A stretch of DNA of 64,000 nt from Plutella xylostella (GCF_932276165.1 NC_063998.1:10304501-10368500); one strand, 5' to 3'; shown: positions 44,837-56,597, counted from the first letter of the stretch. Notes: generated from the letters alone by a model not told the origin. Made by a program: numbers and translations.

Positions 44837-47800
44837 TAAGTAAAAATATTATGCTGCTACCAAAAAATGTACTTACAGGTATTGAAAAAGCGGTATATAC
44901 TAAACAAACAAAAAACCCGACTGCACGCTAAAAAGTCACTGTGCAAACTTACATGTGTGCGTGTCACTGCGTGTGCTGTGTGAAGAGCATTGAAAACCCA
45001 AATTTGGCGCGGCACGTCACCTGTACCGGCCCTTAATCACTATTGGAATTGAAGTTCTGATCCAAATATCGATGATCTTGACATTTGTTATTACATTCAC
45101 ATACACTAAAAGCACATTATTGTGTAAAATTTAGTTCAGAAGTCAAAATTAGGGATTTTGGATATTAAAAAAAAATGCAAAATTTTGAAAATTTCAGCAT
45201 CGGTAGAGCCCTGAAGATATTTTTTTTTTAAATAACAAAAACTGTAGTGATGATATATGACCCAATACGCAACTTTTAAGATGTATTGTGTTAGGAAAAT
45301 AAAAAAAAGGTCTGACAGGACAGCCTACTATACAGCCATTGAGCGCTTTATCGCTAGAATCTTAATTAATCCCATGGAAATACATAGAAACCATACCAGA
45401 GGCTCGAATCTAGGTTTTTCCTCTTATACGTTATGTCAATACGGAATACATTACTCCAAGAGCCCTCTTTCTTTAATAGTTTCCGGGAACAGTACTCTAC
45501 TGCTGAAATCACATGTCATTTTGATGTTTGTAAAATACATATTAAAATTTTATCAGTGTTCGATCACAATGGGAAGCAAAATTAATCCGCTTCTGCGGGC
45601 GTTCTATCGTCCAAGCCGTAGGTTCATCAGTAAAATGTTGGGAAGACATTATTATTACTATTTAAATCTTGTAATTTTTATTGTTTATGGGCAGATTTTT
45701 GTAAAATTGTTCTTGTCACAGTGACTAATACAAATATTCAGATCAAAATTATTCCCCATATAACTTTTATCTGGCTATTGAATAATCAGCCCTAAGACAT
45801 TCAGCGATAATCCTACGATGAATTCTTCCAGAACATTCGTAGCTATCTGGTAGATCACTTATAAAATGCCATCACGTTTCAAAATCACCTTTTTATGTTT
45901 ATATGTTTTTCCTTAAACGTATCTCGTATTTTTATTTGTAAACGGTTGTTTTGGGTGAATTATCCTAATGTTTAATAAGGTTTTTGAGATATTATTTTTA
46001 TTTTGAGATATTGTGACCGAAAAAGAACCCCGTTTCACGATATTTGGGTAAAACATTTCATATGTGATTTGATTAGTATTAAGGTACTATACTCTGTCAC
46101 TCTCTAACAAATAATTTCAAATTGTAAAATTTTATCAATTATCAATTATTTAGCGGTAAGTGTAAGTAACAGAAAGAAGAGAGTGCTTACCATCTTTTTA
46201 TATAAACTCGTTGGTCACGAAAAATACTTAGCGTAGCTGAAAAAAAGTAATGAAGTATTAAACTAAGTGCTTTCTAAAGGGTAACTTTGAAACACTCGTA
46301 AAATGAAGAAAGAGTTATTAAAATCAGCTTCTGAGCGTTAAAAAAGTTTGGCGGAGTATGAAAGTTTGTAACTTTTGACATCATGTAATAACCCTTTATT
46401 TAGCCCTGTTTTTTATATTTAATACGCAACATAAAAAAAACATTTAGTCATTTCTCATTCTCAGGTGCACTACCTAAGCATTTTATCCACTATAGAGGTA
46501 CTGAAATCACTCTTGCCCGGAAAAATATATTATAATATACTTATGTAGACTCTACTGTAACTTTTACCTATATTTTTACGAGATATCTCCCTCCAGTGTT
46601 TCATTAAGTTTATTTTCCTTACCTGAGCTTACATACCTAAAGTTACATTCAGATATAAAATTTTATAATCTGATATTTATTTTAATAATAACAACCAAAA
46701 ATCCTTCACTGACAACCGACATAGTATGCTGTAACCATAAACCATTATTTTCGAGTTCAGCTTAAGTACCACCCATTAAACATAATACCACGTTATATTA
46801 AGGTCTTTTCATTTCCCTAATAAAGCCTTTACAGAAATAATAAGGCACTATTGAATTGGGTTAGAACATTGAAAAAATTGTTATAAAGTACAAATTTTTT
46901 TTCAATACCGAAAACAAATTGGTAGTGCTAAAATTGACATTATGTAGCATATGGGAAATTTAATTATCTACCAATACAAGGTAGAATTATTAATCAGTGA
47001 TTTCCCCATCAGCAGTTCAAATGTACCTGACATATTTAGCAACTTTCATTATGGGACTAACATTGAAATAACAAAAAAAAACACGCGGTTTCATGGACCT
47101 GCTGACGAGAACTTCAAATCCTTTTTGCAATACCATAAAATTATATAAAATAAATAATATAAAAATCTACCCTAAATAATTTCAAGAATTGTTTTTCATT
47201 CCTTCACGCGAAGTTTCAGAGTTCAGGAGCAATGGACAATGTGCTATTCAACGTACTGTCTCCTGCGTTATGTTCGTGGTGATACGAGTGTACGACTCAT
47301 AAAATGTATTTTGATTCCAATTGAGATATGTTGAAGAAAACAAAGTAAATTTAGGTACGCCATAAATTACTACCCCCTTGAGACTCTTATTTTCAACGCA
47401 TAAAATTAAGCACACGCGTTGTATTCAGCAATAAATTGCTTCATAATAATGACCCCCATAATAAAACGCAGGATATGCCTCTTGTTAACTACACGGGAAT
47501 AATTAAACGGAGCAATTTAAGAGAACACACCAGCCCCCGTATTTTGTAACTTTTTGAGAGTTAGCAACCGGTGATAATTGGTATCAACTTAGAGACTTAT
47601 TAACCGAAAACACCAAAAATCTTAGTGAAAGAAATATGCAAGAAGTCTAACAATATATCCTTACATTGAACATAAACGTTTGTGAAATCAGATAAGTCAG
47701 TAAAAAGTTATTAATTAATAATGCTCTAAGTTGTCAGCCATTTTATACCAACCAACCCCACTCGGAGTTACATAATACGGGGGCAGAATTGTTCACTGGA

Positions 47801-48616
47801 GGTCGTTCTTAGTTGATAATGGTTCTGCCTGCGCCGTGCGAACGGATCACGATTTCAACTATAGTGTTTAAAACTCGCGAGACATCCTACTTTCACTACA
47901 TAAGGAGATATATAAAAATGCATTTAGTAGAACTTTAAACAAAATAAATACATCATTTTACATTTTAATTAATTAAGTATGTACTTTCGAGATGAGGTGC
48001 GGCTTAGGCGGACCCTAGACCTACAATAATATTGTGCAATATTTTTATTGTGCAATAAGTTTTTAATACAAATGACGTTTGCGCAATCTTAAATATTAAC
48101 CCTAGAAGATGAATTATATTGCACAATTGTCAATATTGCGCAACTGATCTCACTCGACAATCCTTTCACTAGGGTGACTAACCCTAGTCCAGCACGAGTT
48201 ACCAACACGATAAGAAGAATAAGACTTTATAGCTTGACAACCCGTTTTGTGTTTTATTAATACAATCAGTTTACAATTTGACACAATGATCAGATCGCAA
48301 AAGGATAATGTACAGAACAGTACCTTATTTGCGTATCCCGGCGCACACACTTGATTACTCCTCATATTATTATCGTACTGTTGACACTGTGTACGCAGAT
48401 CTTGATAAAACGGGTGGCGAAGCGCCATTCTGCTGTTTTAATTCTATTTCTCCATATTGTACGTTTTAATGGAAACATGTGTAATTTTGAGGTTTACTTT
48501 GGATTCAGTTATATTTGGGGATTTTATATACAGTAAGATTTATAAGTAGTTATACAATTTTGTATTTTATTAAACTCAGAAACCGTTTTATAATTATTCA
48601 AACTTTGGCAGCTAAT
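44837..48616. other. Long AT-rich stretch, no supportable gene
   Basis: ORFs of 155 codons (45257-45724, plus) and 65 codons (46951-47148, plus) have no domain, no splice context and skewed composition. TATAGCTTGACAAC occurs at about 48228, matching the tip of the inverted repeat that begins at 48617. Confidence 0.4.
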
Positions 48617-48828
48617 AAACTATAGCTTGACAACTTCGTGCGCGACCCTCCTTGCGGGGTGAGAGACGTGGCGGGGGCGAGGTAGCACGACATGCTACAC
48701 ACGTAGAAAAGTGTGCCCGGATTAATCTCGCGATAGCTTGTAACTATTTCTGAAGTAATATAAGAGTAAGTAAAATTTGATTCTATGAGTGTTGATGTTC
48801 TATGAGTATAAAAAGTAAAAGGTAAATA

Positions 48829-51800
48829 GGTATGGGGGGGATGTAGTTAGCCTTCTCGTGTGAGCCTCACGCTTCGGCCTCTCAGTGCTCCGGCCCCTCC
48901 CGTGAGTAGCGGAACACCATTCATGGTGCCGTGAAACCGATAACTACACTCCAAGAGAACAGGGTTCAATATGGTTCAACCCGGTGGTGGCGACGCGGTT
49001 CGCAACCCGTCACGCCGTGTCTCTCGGAGGAGCGAAAAGTGGGCTGTGGAGACCCGCATAGCCACGATGAATATTTGTGGGGGTCTGGATGGAAAGATAG
49101 ATGAAGTATGCGAGGTGTTTAACACAAGAGGAATGGATTTGCTATGTGTGAATGAGTCCAAGCAGAAAGGTAAGGGCATTACCACGCACGGAACTCTGAC
49201 AGCCTATTGGTCAGGGGTTCCTGAATCAGAGCATGGCTGTCAAGGGGTTGGGATTGTCCTATCTGAACGCTGGAATAATTGTGTAAAAGAGTACGAGTGC
49301 GTGAGCCCGAGACTTATCTGGATCCGGTTAAAAGTAGGTTTGACGAGATTGTTTGTTCTGGGGGTTTATGCCCCGGATACGTCAAAGTCTACACAGGAGA
49401 AAGATGAGTTTTGGCTAAGTATGAATGGAGTGTTAGATAATTGCGATGAGAATGAAAGGGTTATTATGCTCGGTGATTTTAATAGTTGGGTAGGTGTACA
49501 GCGTGATGGGTATGAAAGTGTATTGGGTAAGTTTGGTGACGTAAGAGTGAATGAGAATGGCAGGTATCTTCTGGATGTTTGCTTAGAAAGAAACCTTATA
49601 GTTTCTAATTCTATGTTCAAGCACAAGGAGATACATATGTATACATGGCAACGACAGAATGAAAGGAGTATAATAGATTTTGTGATTGTGGATGAAAGAT
49701 TACGCGTAAACGTTGTTGATACTCGAGCCTATCGGGGTGTCAATGTTGGAACGGACCATTTTCTGGTTGTAAGCCGGATTCGTGGTCTGTTTAATTATTG
49801 GCGACACCGACCTCGAGTATCAGCAACAAATTTAGAGCGTATCAAAGTAGAAAAATTGCAAGATGATGTAGTAAGTGAAGAGTATAGAAGAAGTTTGAAA
49901 GAAAACTTAGAGAGCACTAATATCTTAGATGAAAATGATTTAGAAGAAAAATGGAAGCGCTTGAAAGACAATTTAGTTAATACGGCGGTGAAAGTATGTG
50001 GAGTGAATAAAAGAAAGAAGAGTGGTAAGAGGGAGCTTACTTGGTGGGATGATGAATGCAAAAAGGTAGTGAATGAAAAGAAGATGGCATGGTTGGATTT
50101 GTTGTCTAAAAAAGCCAACAACAGAATGCAAGGAAATCAGGGAATGGAAGATGAAATGAAAGAGATTCGTGAAAAGTATGTTTTACTCAAGAAAAAAGTA
50201 AAAGAAGTGATTGAAAGGAAGAAAAAGGCATTAAAAGATGAATGTGATAGAAAATTCTCTGACAACTTTCGAGCGAACATTAAATTGTTCTGGAAGTTGG
50301 TAAGAAAGGCTCGAGGGAAGTCAGAGAATACAAATCTGGATGTGATAAGGGATGAAAATGGAGATGTTTTGAATGATGAAAATAAAGTCCTTAAAAGATG
50401 GAAAGAATATTTTGAAAGTTTGTTTGAAAGCACAGATTGTATGACTGTAAGTGATGTAGAGGTAGAAAGTGAAAGAATTGTAGATGAGGAAAACAAGATA
50501 AGTATGAAAGAAATTATGGATGCATTAAAAAGAATGAAAGTTGGCAAATCGGCCGGGTATGATAGGGTATCTTTAGAGATGCTAAGAGCGGGAGGTGGAG
50601 TGGCTGCAAGTGAGCTTTACCAACTCTTCAATGAGTGCTGGCGTTGCGGTACGGTGCCACGCGACTGGTGCAGAGCGGTCATAGTTCCTTTGTATAAAGG
50701 AAAAGGCTCGCTCCAGACCTGCAACAGTTACCGCGGCATCAGCCTCTTAAGTATAGTTGGTAAATTGTATGCAAAAATATTGATTGAAAGGGTAGTGAAA
50801 GAGACGGAGGAAAAGATCTGGGATGTGCAAGGTGGTTTTCGAAAGGGGATGGGATGTACGGATCAAGTCTTTTCTCTACGAAGCGTCACAGAAAAGGTCC
50901 TTGCAAAGCAGCAAAAGGTGTTCTGTGCCTTCGTAGATTTAGAAAAGGCTTATGACAGAGTGAGGAGGAATGATTTATGGGAGACACTATCCGTTTATGG
51001 AGTGGACGGCCACCTGACGCGGGCACTGAGGTCCCTTTATAGGGAATCTAGTGCGTGTGTCAGGATAAACGGAGCCTACACTGACTGGTTTGGTATCCAC
51101 AGAGGTGTTAGACAGGGATGTGTGGCTTCGCCTTGGCTGTTTAATTTATTTATGGATAGTTGTCTCAAGGATATGAAAGATGACGAAAGAGGTTTGCGAA
51201 TAGGAGAGTTGCTTCTTAAGTGTTTGCTGTATGCTGACGATCAAGTAATACTTGCATCGTCGGTAGAACAGCTGCAACAACAAGTAACTCTCATGCATGA
51301 AAGTTTTAAAAGGAAAGGAATGAAAGTGAATGTTAATAAGACGAAAGTTATGGTGTTTGAAAGAGAGGAAGAGGTAACTGAATGTAAGATCACGATCGAG
51401 AACGAAAAAGTGGAGCAAGTGAATGAGTTTGTTTATTTGGGTAGTCTGTTTACGAGGGATGGGAAATGTGAGGGGGATATTGAAAGAAGAGTGAAAGCGG
51501 GAAATAAAGTAAATGGGGCCTTGCACTCTTTCATGAGGAGTCAAAACGTGTCTCAAAAGGCTCGTTTGGCTGTTCATGGGGGAGTGTTGGTCCCTACACT
51601 AATGTATGGAAGTGAAAGCTGGGTTTGGCAGAAGAAGAATGAAAGTAGGGTAAATGCTGTTGAGATGCGCTCTCTAAGGAGTATGTGTGGACTGAAACTG
51701 AATGATAGGATAAGGAATAGTGTTATAAGAGATCGAGTTGGAGTAAAAGAAGACGTAGTGACCAAAATTGAAAAGGGAATGTTGAGATGGTTTGGTCACA

Positions 51801-52085
51801 TTGAAAGGATGGATGAAAGAAGATTGACGAAAGAAATTTATTGTGCGGAGATGTATGGTTGTGTCGGTAGAGGACGTCCTAGGCGAAAGTATGTCGACCA
51901 GATAGGCGACATACTCAAGAAGAGCCAAATTAGGAGTTTCCGAAACCGACGTGCGTGTATGAAGAGACTTATGAATGTGGAGGAAGCGAAAGAAGTATGT
52001 CAGGATCGTGGCACGTGGAGATCCATAGTCTCTGCCTACCCCTCTGGGAGACAGGCGTGAGCATATGTATGTATGTATGTAAATA
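48829..52085 (+). mobile_element. RTE-like LINE, apparently complete
   Basis: A short GC-rich 5' UTR starts near 48829 and a single ORF (48971-52060) follows. The 3' UTR is a mere 20 bp ending in (ATGT)n, the short-tandem-repeat tail typical of RTE elements. GTAAATA at 48822-48828 and 52079-52085 may be a 7-bp target duplication, though it is low-complexity. Confidence 0.78.
48971..52060 (+). CDS. RTE-like ORF: APE endonuclease plus reverse transcriptase
   Basis: 1029 residues, uninterrupted. Endonuclease at about residues 28-265: ATMNICGGLDG (Asn), NESKQKG (Glu), VYAPDTSKS, MLGDFNSWVG (Asp/Asn), SIIDFVIVDE and VGTDHFLV (Asp-His). A basic coiled linker covers about 290-480. RT follows at about 520-800: KSAGYDRVSLEML, YRGISLLSIVGKLYAKIL, FRKGMGCTDQV, FVDLEKAYDRV, GVRQGCVASPWLFN, LLYADDQVILAS (catalytic DD), KVNVNKTKVM and EFVYLGSLF. 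The C-terminus RWFGHIERMDERRL is the RTE signature. ATG at 48971 precedes the first endonuclease strand by about 30 residues. All catalytic residues are present, so it is potentially active. Confidence 0.92.
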   Translation: MVQPGGGDAVRNPSRRVSRRSEKWAVETRIATMNICGGLDGKIDEVCEVFNTRGMDLLCVNESKQKGKGITTHGTLTAYWSGVPESEHGCQGVGIVLSERWNNCVKEYECVSPRLIWIRLKVGLTRLFVLGVYAPDTSKSTQEKDEFWLSMNGVLDNCDENERVIMLGDFNSWVGVQRDGYESVLGKFGDVRVNENGRYLLDVCLERNLIVSNSMFKHKEIHMYTWQRQNERSIIDFVIVDERLRVNVVDTRAYRGVNVGTDHFLVVSRIRGLFNYWRHRPRVSATNLERIKVEKLQDDVVSEEYRRSLKENLESTNILDENDLEEKWKRLKDNLVNTAVKVCGVNKRKKSGKRELTWWDDECKKVVNEKKMAWLDLLSKKANNRMQGNQGMEDEMKEIREKYVLLKKKVKEVIERKKKALKDECDRKFSDNFRANIKLFWKLVRKARGKSENTNLDVIRDENGDVLNDENKVLKRWKEYFESLFESTDCMTVSDVEVESERIVDEENKISMKEIMDALKRMKVGKSAGYDRVSLEMLRAGGGVAASELYQLFNECWRCGTVPRDWCRAVIVPLYKGKGSLQTCNSYRGISLLSIVGKLYAKILIERVVKETEEKIWDVQGGFRKGMGCTDQVFSLRSVTEKVLAKQQKVFCAFVDLEKAYDRVRRNDLWETLSVYGVDGHLTRALRSLYRESSACVRINGAYTDWFGIHRGVRQGCVASPWLFNLFMDSCLKDMKDDERGLRIGELLLKCLLYADDQVILASSVEQLQQQVTLMHESFKRKGMKVNVNKTKVMVFEREEEVTECKITIENEKVEQVNEFVYLGSLFTRDGKCEGDIERRVKAGNKVNGALHSFMRSQNVSQKARLAVHGGVLVPTLMYGSESWVWQKKNESRVNAVEMRSLRSMCGLKLNDRIRNSVIRDRVGVKEDVVTKIEKGMLRWFGHIERMDERRLTKEIYCAEMYGCVGRGRPRRKYVDQIGDILKKSQIRSFRNRRACMKRLMNVEEAKEVCQDRGTWRSIVSAYPSGRQA

Positions 52086-52495
52086 TTCCAAGGTTCCGGA
52101 ATCCTTACGACGAGGAATATCTTGTTGGCCACCACTTCCGAGTCGCAGTAGCTGTTTGTTCATCCTCTCCCTTCATCGTTTCTACCATGACATGTTTCTA
52201 TCAATTTCAGCACTATTTTCGGCGAAGCTTATGTCTTTATTATTCTTGTATACTTTCTGATTCTCTTCACATGTGTTTATTTTATTTGCAGAGATGCACT
52301 ATCGAACAATGTCTTTTTGTGTTCCACAACTTCGTAATCACCAGAATCATTACTGACTTCCATTTTCTTTAATGAAAAAGATTATCATCTTCCACCTTCA
52401 ATTTTACGCTGTTCTACAAGAAGCCCCTTAATTTGAGAAATTATACGATTTGTTGTTTTTAACGTTATTTTGTTGACGAACTATATAATGATAAT
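52086..52495. other. Interior of inverted-repeat element, no gene
   Basis: No credible ORF. Confidence 0.4.
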
Positions 52496-52612
52496 AGATA
52501 GATAGAATATTCTTTATTTGTACACACACATAAAATTAACTTATATAACTTAAATACTAACACATATGTACAAAAATGGCGGTCTTATCGCTTAAAGCGA
52601 TTTTTATTAAAA
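52496..52612 (-). repeat. Reversed CR1-like LINE 3' end
   Basis: On the minus strand GCGATAAGACCGCCATTTTTG is followed by CAAATAAAGAATATTC and a (TATC)n tail. This matches the 3' end of the LINE at 42.1 kb (TAATAAGGCCGCCATTTG, AATAAAG, (TCTA)n). Only the tail remains. Confidence 0.7.
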
Positions 52613-52907
52613 AGGTACCTAAATATTCCAACGATTGTGGAGGCTCCGGCCTCAACACTCATCATAAGACAAATGGTCTCAGGATCAGTGGTCTCATGTG
52701 CATCGAACTCAGATTATGACAGATTTTACAACACATGTGGCCGCCTCGACTGCTCGGCCGAGACTGCCGTAATAATGACGTGCAATGCACGCGTTGCCCT
52801 TCCCCGCTCCCCCTCCCGCTACCTGCTGTCGTCTTGGCTACCTCGTCCCCTCCGCGTCTGTCACCCCGCAAGGAGGGTCGCGCACGAAGTTGTCGAGCTA
52901 TAGTTTG

Positions 52908-53350
52908 ACATGGCACAAAAGTATATATCTACTAGTAACGCTGATTGAAGGTGACCGTAAAACATCAGCAGTTCTTTTCTGGTATTTATTTATTAGCCTC
53001 ATGAAATGCTATTGCGCCTGAAGATTTAGAATTATAGCCATAAATACATCGTTTAAAAAATTTCATAAAAGCCATTATTGCCCACTTACTGTTAACATTT
53101 CATCACTACATTCATAAAGCACAAAGTGTCCCACCACAAAATTCGTAGAATCCACAGTCGTCTCGAAGCTGAATGCAATCTTGGAAGTTAGATGTCGTCT
53201 GAACACATTCGGGTCACGCCCGGCCCCGCACCGATATAATTATCAATTCTAAACTTCGCCACACTAGTCTAGGTGGGCTATGTATTAAACTGCAGCGACA
53301 AGTGAGATACGTGATCACGGATACATTGCTGATTGAGTTTACTACCTATA
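52908..53350. other. Intergenic, no gene seen
   Basis: No credible ORF or repeat. Confidence 0.4.
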
Positions 53351-53636
53351 TCTTATATATAAAAATGAATTGCTGTTCGTTAGTCTCGCTAAAATTCGAG
53401 AACAGCTGAACCGATTTGGATAATTTTGGTCTTGAAATATTCGTGGAAGTCCAGGGAAGGTTTAAAAGGTGAGAAAGGTAGGGTAGGATAGGTAGTGTAG
53501 TGTAGTGTAGGGTAGTGTAGGGTAGTGTAGGGTAGTGTAGGTTAGTGTAGTGTAGGTTAGTGTAGTGTAGGGTAGTGTAGGGAAGTGTAGGGTAGGATAG
53601 GGTACGAGGCGGTATGAAGTTCGCCGGGTCAGCTAG
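53351..53636 (+). mobile_element. Non-autonomous Helitron with internal minisatellite
   Basis: Starts TCTTATATATAAAAATGAAT and ends GCCGGGTCAGCTAG, a CTAG Helitron terminus preceded by a short GC-rich hairpin region. It sits between A (53350) and T (53637), the diagnostic A|T insertion. Inside, 53485-53605 is a (GTGTAGGGTA)-like minisatellite with variant units. The text GAACAGCTGAACCGATTTGG is typical of moth Helitrons. No Rep/helicase coding. Confidence 0.85.
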
Positions 53637-53702
53637 TTATAAATACTTTTTTTGTCAGTATTGGACCTTGACTACTAATAAAATATTGAATGATTGTTTG
53701 GA

Positions 53703-53815
53703 GTACCATCGTAGCATTGTCGTAGTGCGTAGCAACGCCGTAGCATGTTCGTAGTATAGTCGTAGCGCGTAGCAACTCCGTAGCATTGACGTAGAAAAAA
53801 CGTAGCCTAGTCGAA
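53703..53815. repeat. CGTAGC cluster
   Basis: About ten CGTAG(C/T) units occur in 110 bp, spaced 8-17 bp apart, mostly in one orientation. Compare the mixed-strand cluster at 19.9 kb. Confidence 0.6.
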
Positions 53816-54334
53816 ACTCTTTGCATTGTATCATAGAACTTATGATTTAGATCACGTTATTAGTAACGTGAAAGAATTTATTTAAATATCTTTAGATATT
53901 TGTAAATTTATTGATAAAGAAATGATATTAAATTGATTCCTATCGGCTTTTCTCAACATTTTTCTAATAAAATCTTTCTTAATACATACAATTTATCAAA
54001 CCGAATTTCATGTAATCTTGAGCAAATTTTACACCCCGAGCTTATTAGATACGTAAAAATTTATGGTTCATAATATTCTATGTTATCGAATATTCAACAT
54101 TTTGCGAACATGTCTCAACTTGTTACGAGCAACATATTAAAACCTTGTAATCTCGTTAATCATAATGTAACACGGGCGGAATTTAACTTACAAATCAAAC
54201 CACCAAGTTACGCTAACTTATTCTCTATATACGCACATTGAGAGAAATGTCTTGTTATTATTTCATTATCTGTAATACAGTAATATCTAAACATGACCAG
54301 ACCCTTTTTAAAGAGACCATACTTACCTTTTTTT
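53816..54334. other. Intergenic, no gene seen
   Basis: AT-rich, no credible ORF. Confidence 0.4.
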
Positions 54335-54908
54335 AGGGTTCCGTAGCCAAAATGGCAAAAACGGAACCCTTATAGTTTCGTCATGTCCGTCTGTCCGTCT
54401 GTCCGTCTGTCCGTCTGTCACAGCCGATTTACTCGGAAACTATAAGTACTACAGTGATAAAATTTGATGGGAATATGTGTTGTATGAACCGCTACAAAAA
54501 TATGACACTAAATAGTAAAAAAAAGAATTGGGGGTGGGGCCCCCCATACATGTAACTGAGGGATGAAATTTTTTTTTTCGATGTACATACCCGTGTGGGG
54601 TATCAATGGAAAGGTCTTTTAAAATGATATAAAGTTTTCTAAAAAACATTTTTCTTAAAGTGAACGGTTTTTGAGATATCAGCTCTCAAAGTCGTAAAAA
54701 GTATGTCCCCCCCCCTCTATTTTTATAACTACGGGGTATAAAATTCTAAAAAAAATAGAGGTGATGCATGCTAATTAACTCTTTCAACGATTTTTGGTTT
54801 GATCAAAGTATCTCTTATAGTTTTTGAGATAGGTTGATTTAAAGTTTATTATATTTGCTGCTACGGAACCCTTTGTGCGCGAGCCCGACTCGCACTTGGC
54901 CGGTTTTT
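54335..54908. repeat. Common lepidopteran repeat (GGGTTCCGTAGCC ... CTTGGCCGG)
   Basis: Begins AGGGTTCCGTAGCCAAAATG, has (GTCCGTCT)4 at 54385-54417, and ends CTACGGAACCCTTTGTGCGC, then GACTCGCACTTGGCCGG. The two GGTTCCGTAGC / GCTACGGAACC blocks are inverted. This repeat recurs widely in moth and butterfly genomes (general knowledge). Non-coding; class not settled. Confidence 0.7.
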
Positions 54909-55102
54909 TATTTTAATTATTTATTTTAATATTTTTGTTCATTAGTTAACCCCTGCAATCCCGCATGTTTTTTTCATTTCTTGCCGAGCCCTGACGAATT
55001 GATTAATCTATTCCATTAATTATTATGAATATAGTTAAATTTTTCTTTATGGAAAAAAAAAATAAAAAATAAAAATCTATTCCATACCATACTAATTATG
55101 TA

Positions 55103-55253
55103 CTAGCTGTACCCGCGCGCTTCGCTTCGCCTTAAAAAGTTTTCCCGTGGGAATTCCGGGATAAAAAGTAGCCTATGTTCTTTCCCAGCGTCTATAACGT
55201 ATGTATACAAAATTTCATTCAAATCCGTTCAGTAGTTTTGGCGTGAAAGAGTA

Positions 55254-55284
<31 letters not shown>

Positions 55285-55317
55285 CAGTTACTTTCGCATT
55301 TATAATATTAGTTAGGA
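55103..55317 (-). mobile_element. Short non-autonomous Helitron
   Basis: On the minus strand it starts TCCTAACTAATATTATAAAT and ends GCGCGCGGGTACAGCTAG (CTAG terminus at 55106-55103). It lies between A (55102) and T (55318) on the plus strand. It contains a (CAGA)n run at 55257-55283 and the conserved ATCCGTTCAGTAGTTTTGGC segment seen in many arthropod Helitrons. Confidence 0.85.
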
Positions 55318-55541
55318 TTATAAGTTAGGATTCACTACATAATTTTTGAGCGAACCCACGGCATGGCATGTAGTCTGCATACTCAAGTATTTGTTATACG
55401 CTCGGAGCTTACTCGCACAATTTATCATCATTGGGCTACGAGACGCTCATTCCACTCACGCAATCGCGACTATCGATTTTAAGAGTAAACCGCTCACAAA
55501 GTCACATCCAGCTTTTGGGTTAAAACCAACATGCAAATAAA

Positions 55542-55786
55542 TACACTCACGGCAATGAAAAAGTTCCACTCACAAAATGTTCACACCAAACAACCAAAAT
55601 TTTTGCAAATATTTAATTTAGAATTTGAACAAAATACCTATTATCGTGTTTAGTTGGTATTATCCTGATGCTCTGTTAAATTTAATGTACTTCAACGTTG
55701 CAGAAGGCGTCATTAAGCTAGATTTTTCCGTTAGGAAGTAATTTGGTGCATTTCACAGTGGAACCTTTTCATTGCCCGTGAGTGTA
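55542..55786. mobile_element. 245-bp TA-flanked MITE (mariner-like)
   Basis: Ends TACACTCACGGCAATGAAAA(AGTTCCAC) and the inverted GTGGAACCTTTTCATTGCCC(GTGAGTGTA). TA at both edges. No ORF. An 82-bp relative lies at 29932-30013. Confidence 0.8.
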
Positions 55787-56549
55787 ATAAATTAATGCCA
55801 AATTTTCACGTGATTTTTTTAGGATATTTATGCAGTTTAAGAGGTATTATTAGGATACCATAATCCTTAATACGTAAGAATGTATTAGGTTTGTGACGCT
55901 GTTAATGAATAAAGCATACACCAGACGCAGAATAAATACTATGATGCTTTTAATACACGTCTATAATATTAGAAAGTTGAAATCAAAGAAAATACTTGAA
56001 GAACGTATAGGTAATTAAAATTTACACCGACCCATTTTTTTGTTAATCTTAAGCGAGGTGGTGACAAAGACTGGAGCTGGCCTAAGGTTTGTCAACGTGG
56101 TGTAATATTAAGTGTCTTCGATAGATATCAGAGAACATGTAAAAGTGAACGAGACATATTATTATTATCTAACTCCAAGTTTGAGATTTCTCGGCTAAAT
56201 TTTGTGTAACACAATGGACTTTCCCAATATTGTCTCCGTTCAACTTTGTGATATCTTTTACTCAAGTTTTGTTAAGAATTCAGTTTGAGATACAATAGAT
56301 CTGACAGTTGGACACTTTTATATAAGTTTGCCGGTGGTATTTTGTTGTAGGATTTGTAAAATTTTCAACCTCGGCAAAAAGTGTGAGCGCGTAATAAATA
56401 ATATTAATGGAATTATGGTTGGAAAAGTTTTCCGTTATTTGAGATGAAATGTTATGCGAGTACTTATAAGGGTGCGTTTGAAATTCTTATCATGCCATTT
56501 TTAGGGGTCGTAAAATTCTGTTTATGTGTAAGTACAAGTTATTATAACT

Positions 56550-56597
<48 letters not shown>

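Larger units (their letters stand above)
48617..52907. mobile_element. Inverted-repeat element split by a LINE
   Basis: Arms at 48617-48684 and 52840-52907 are inverted copies with a few mismatches. Each begins AAACTATAGCT(T/C)GACAAC and continues through TTCGTGCGCGACCCTCCTTG. Between them lies the RTE-like LINE (48829-52085) and a reversed LINE 3' end (52496-52612). Without these the original element would be under 1 kb and non-coding. Superfamily unknown; the outer target duplication is unclear. Confidence 0.65.

Noticed and set aside
45257..45724. Plus-strand ORF of 155 codons
   Set aside because: No recognisable domain, AT-driven composition with a YYYY run, no splice or promoter context. 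Treated as chance.
46951..47148. Plus-strand ORF of 65 codons
   Set aside because: Short, no domain and no neighbours; not distinguishable from chance.
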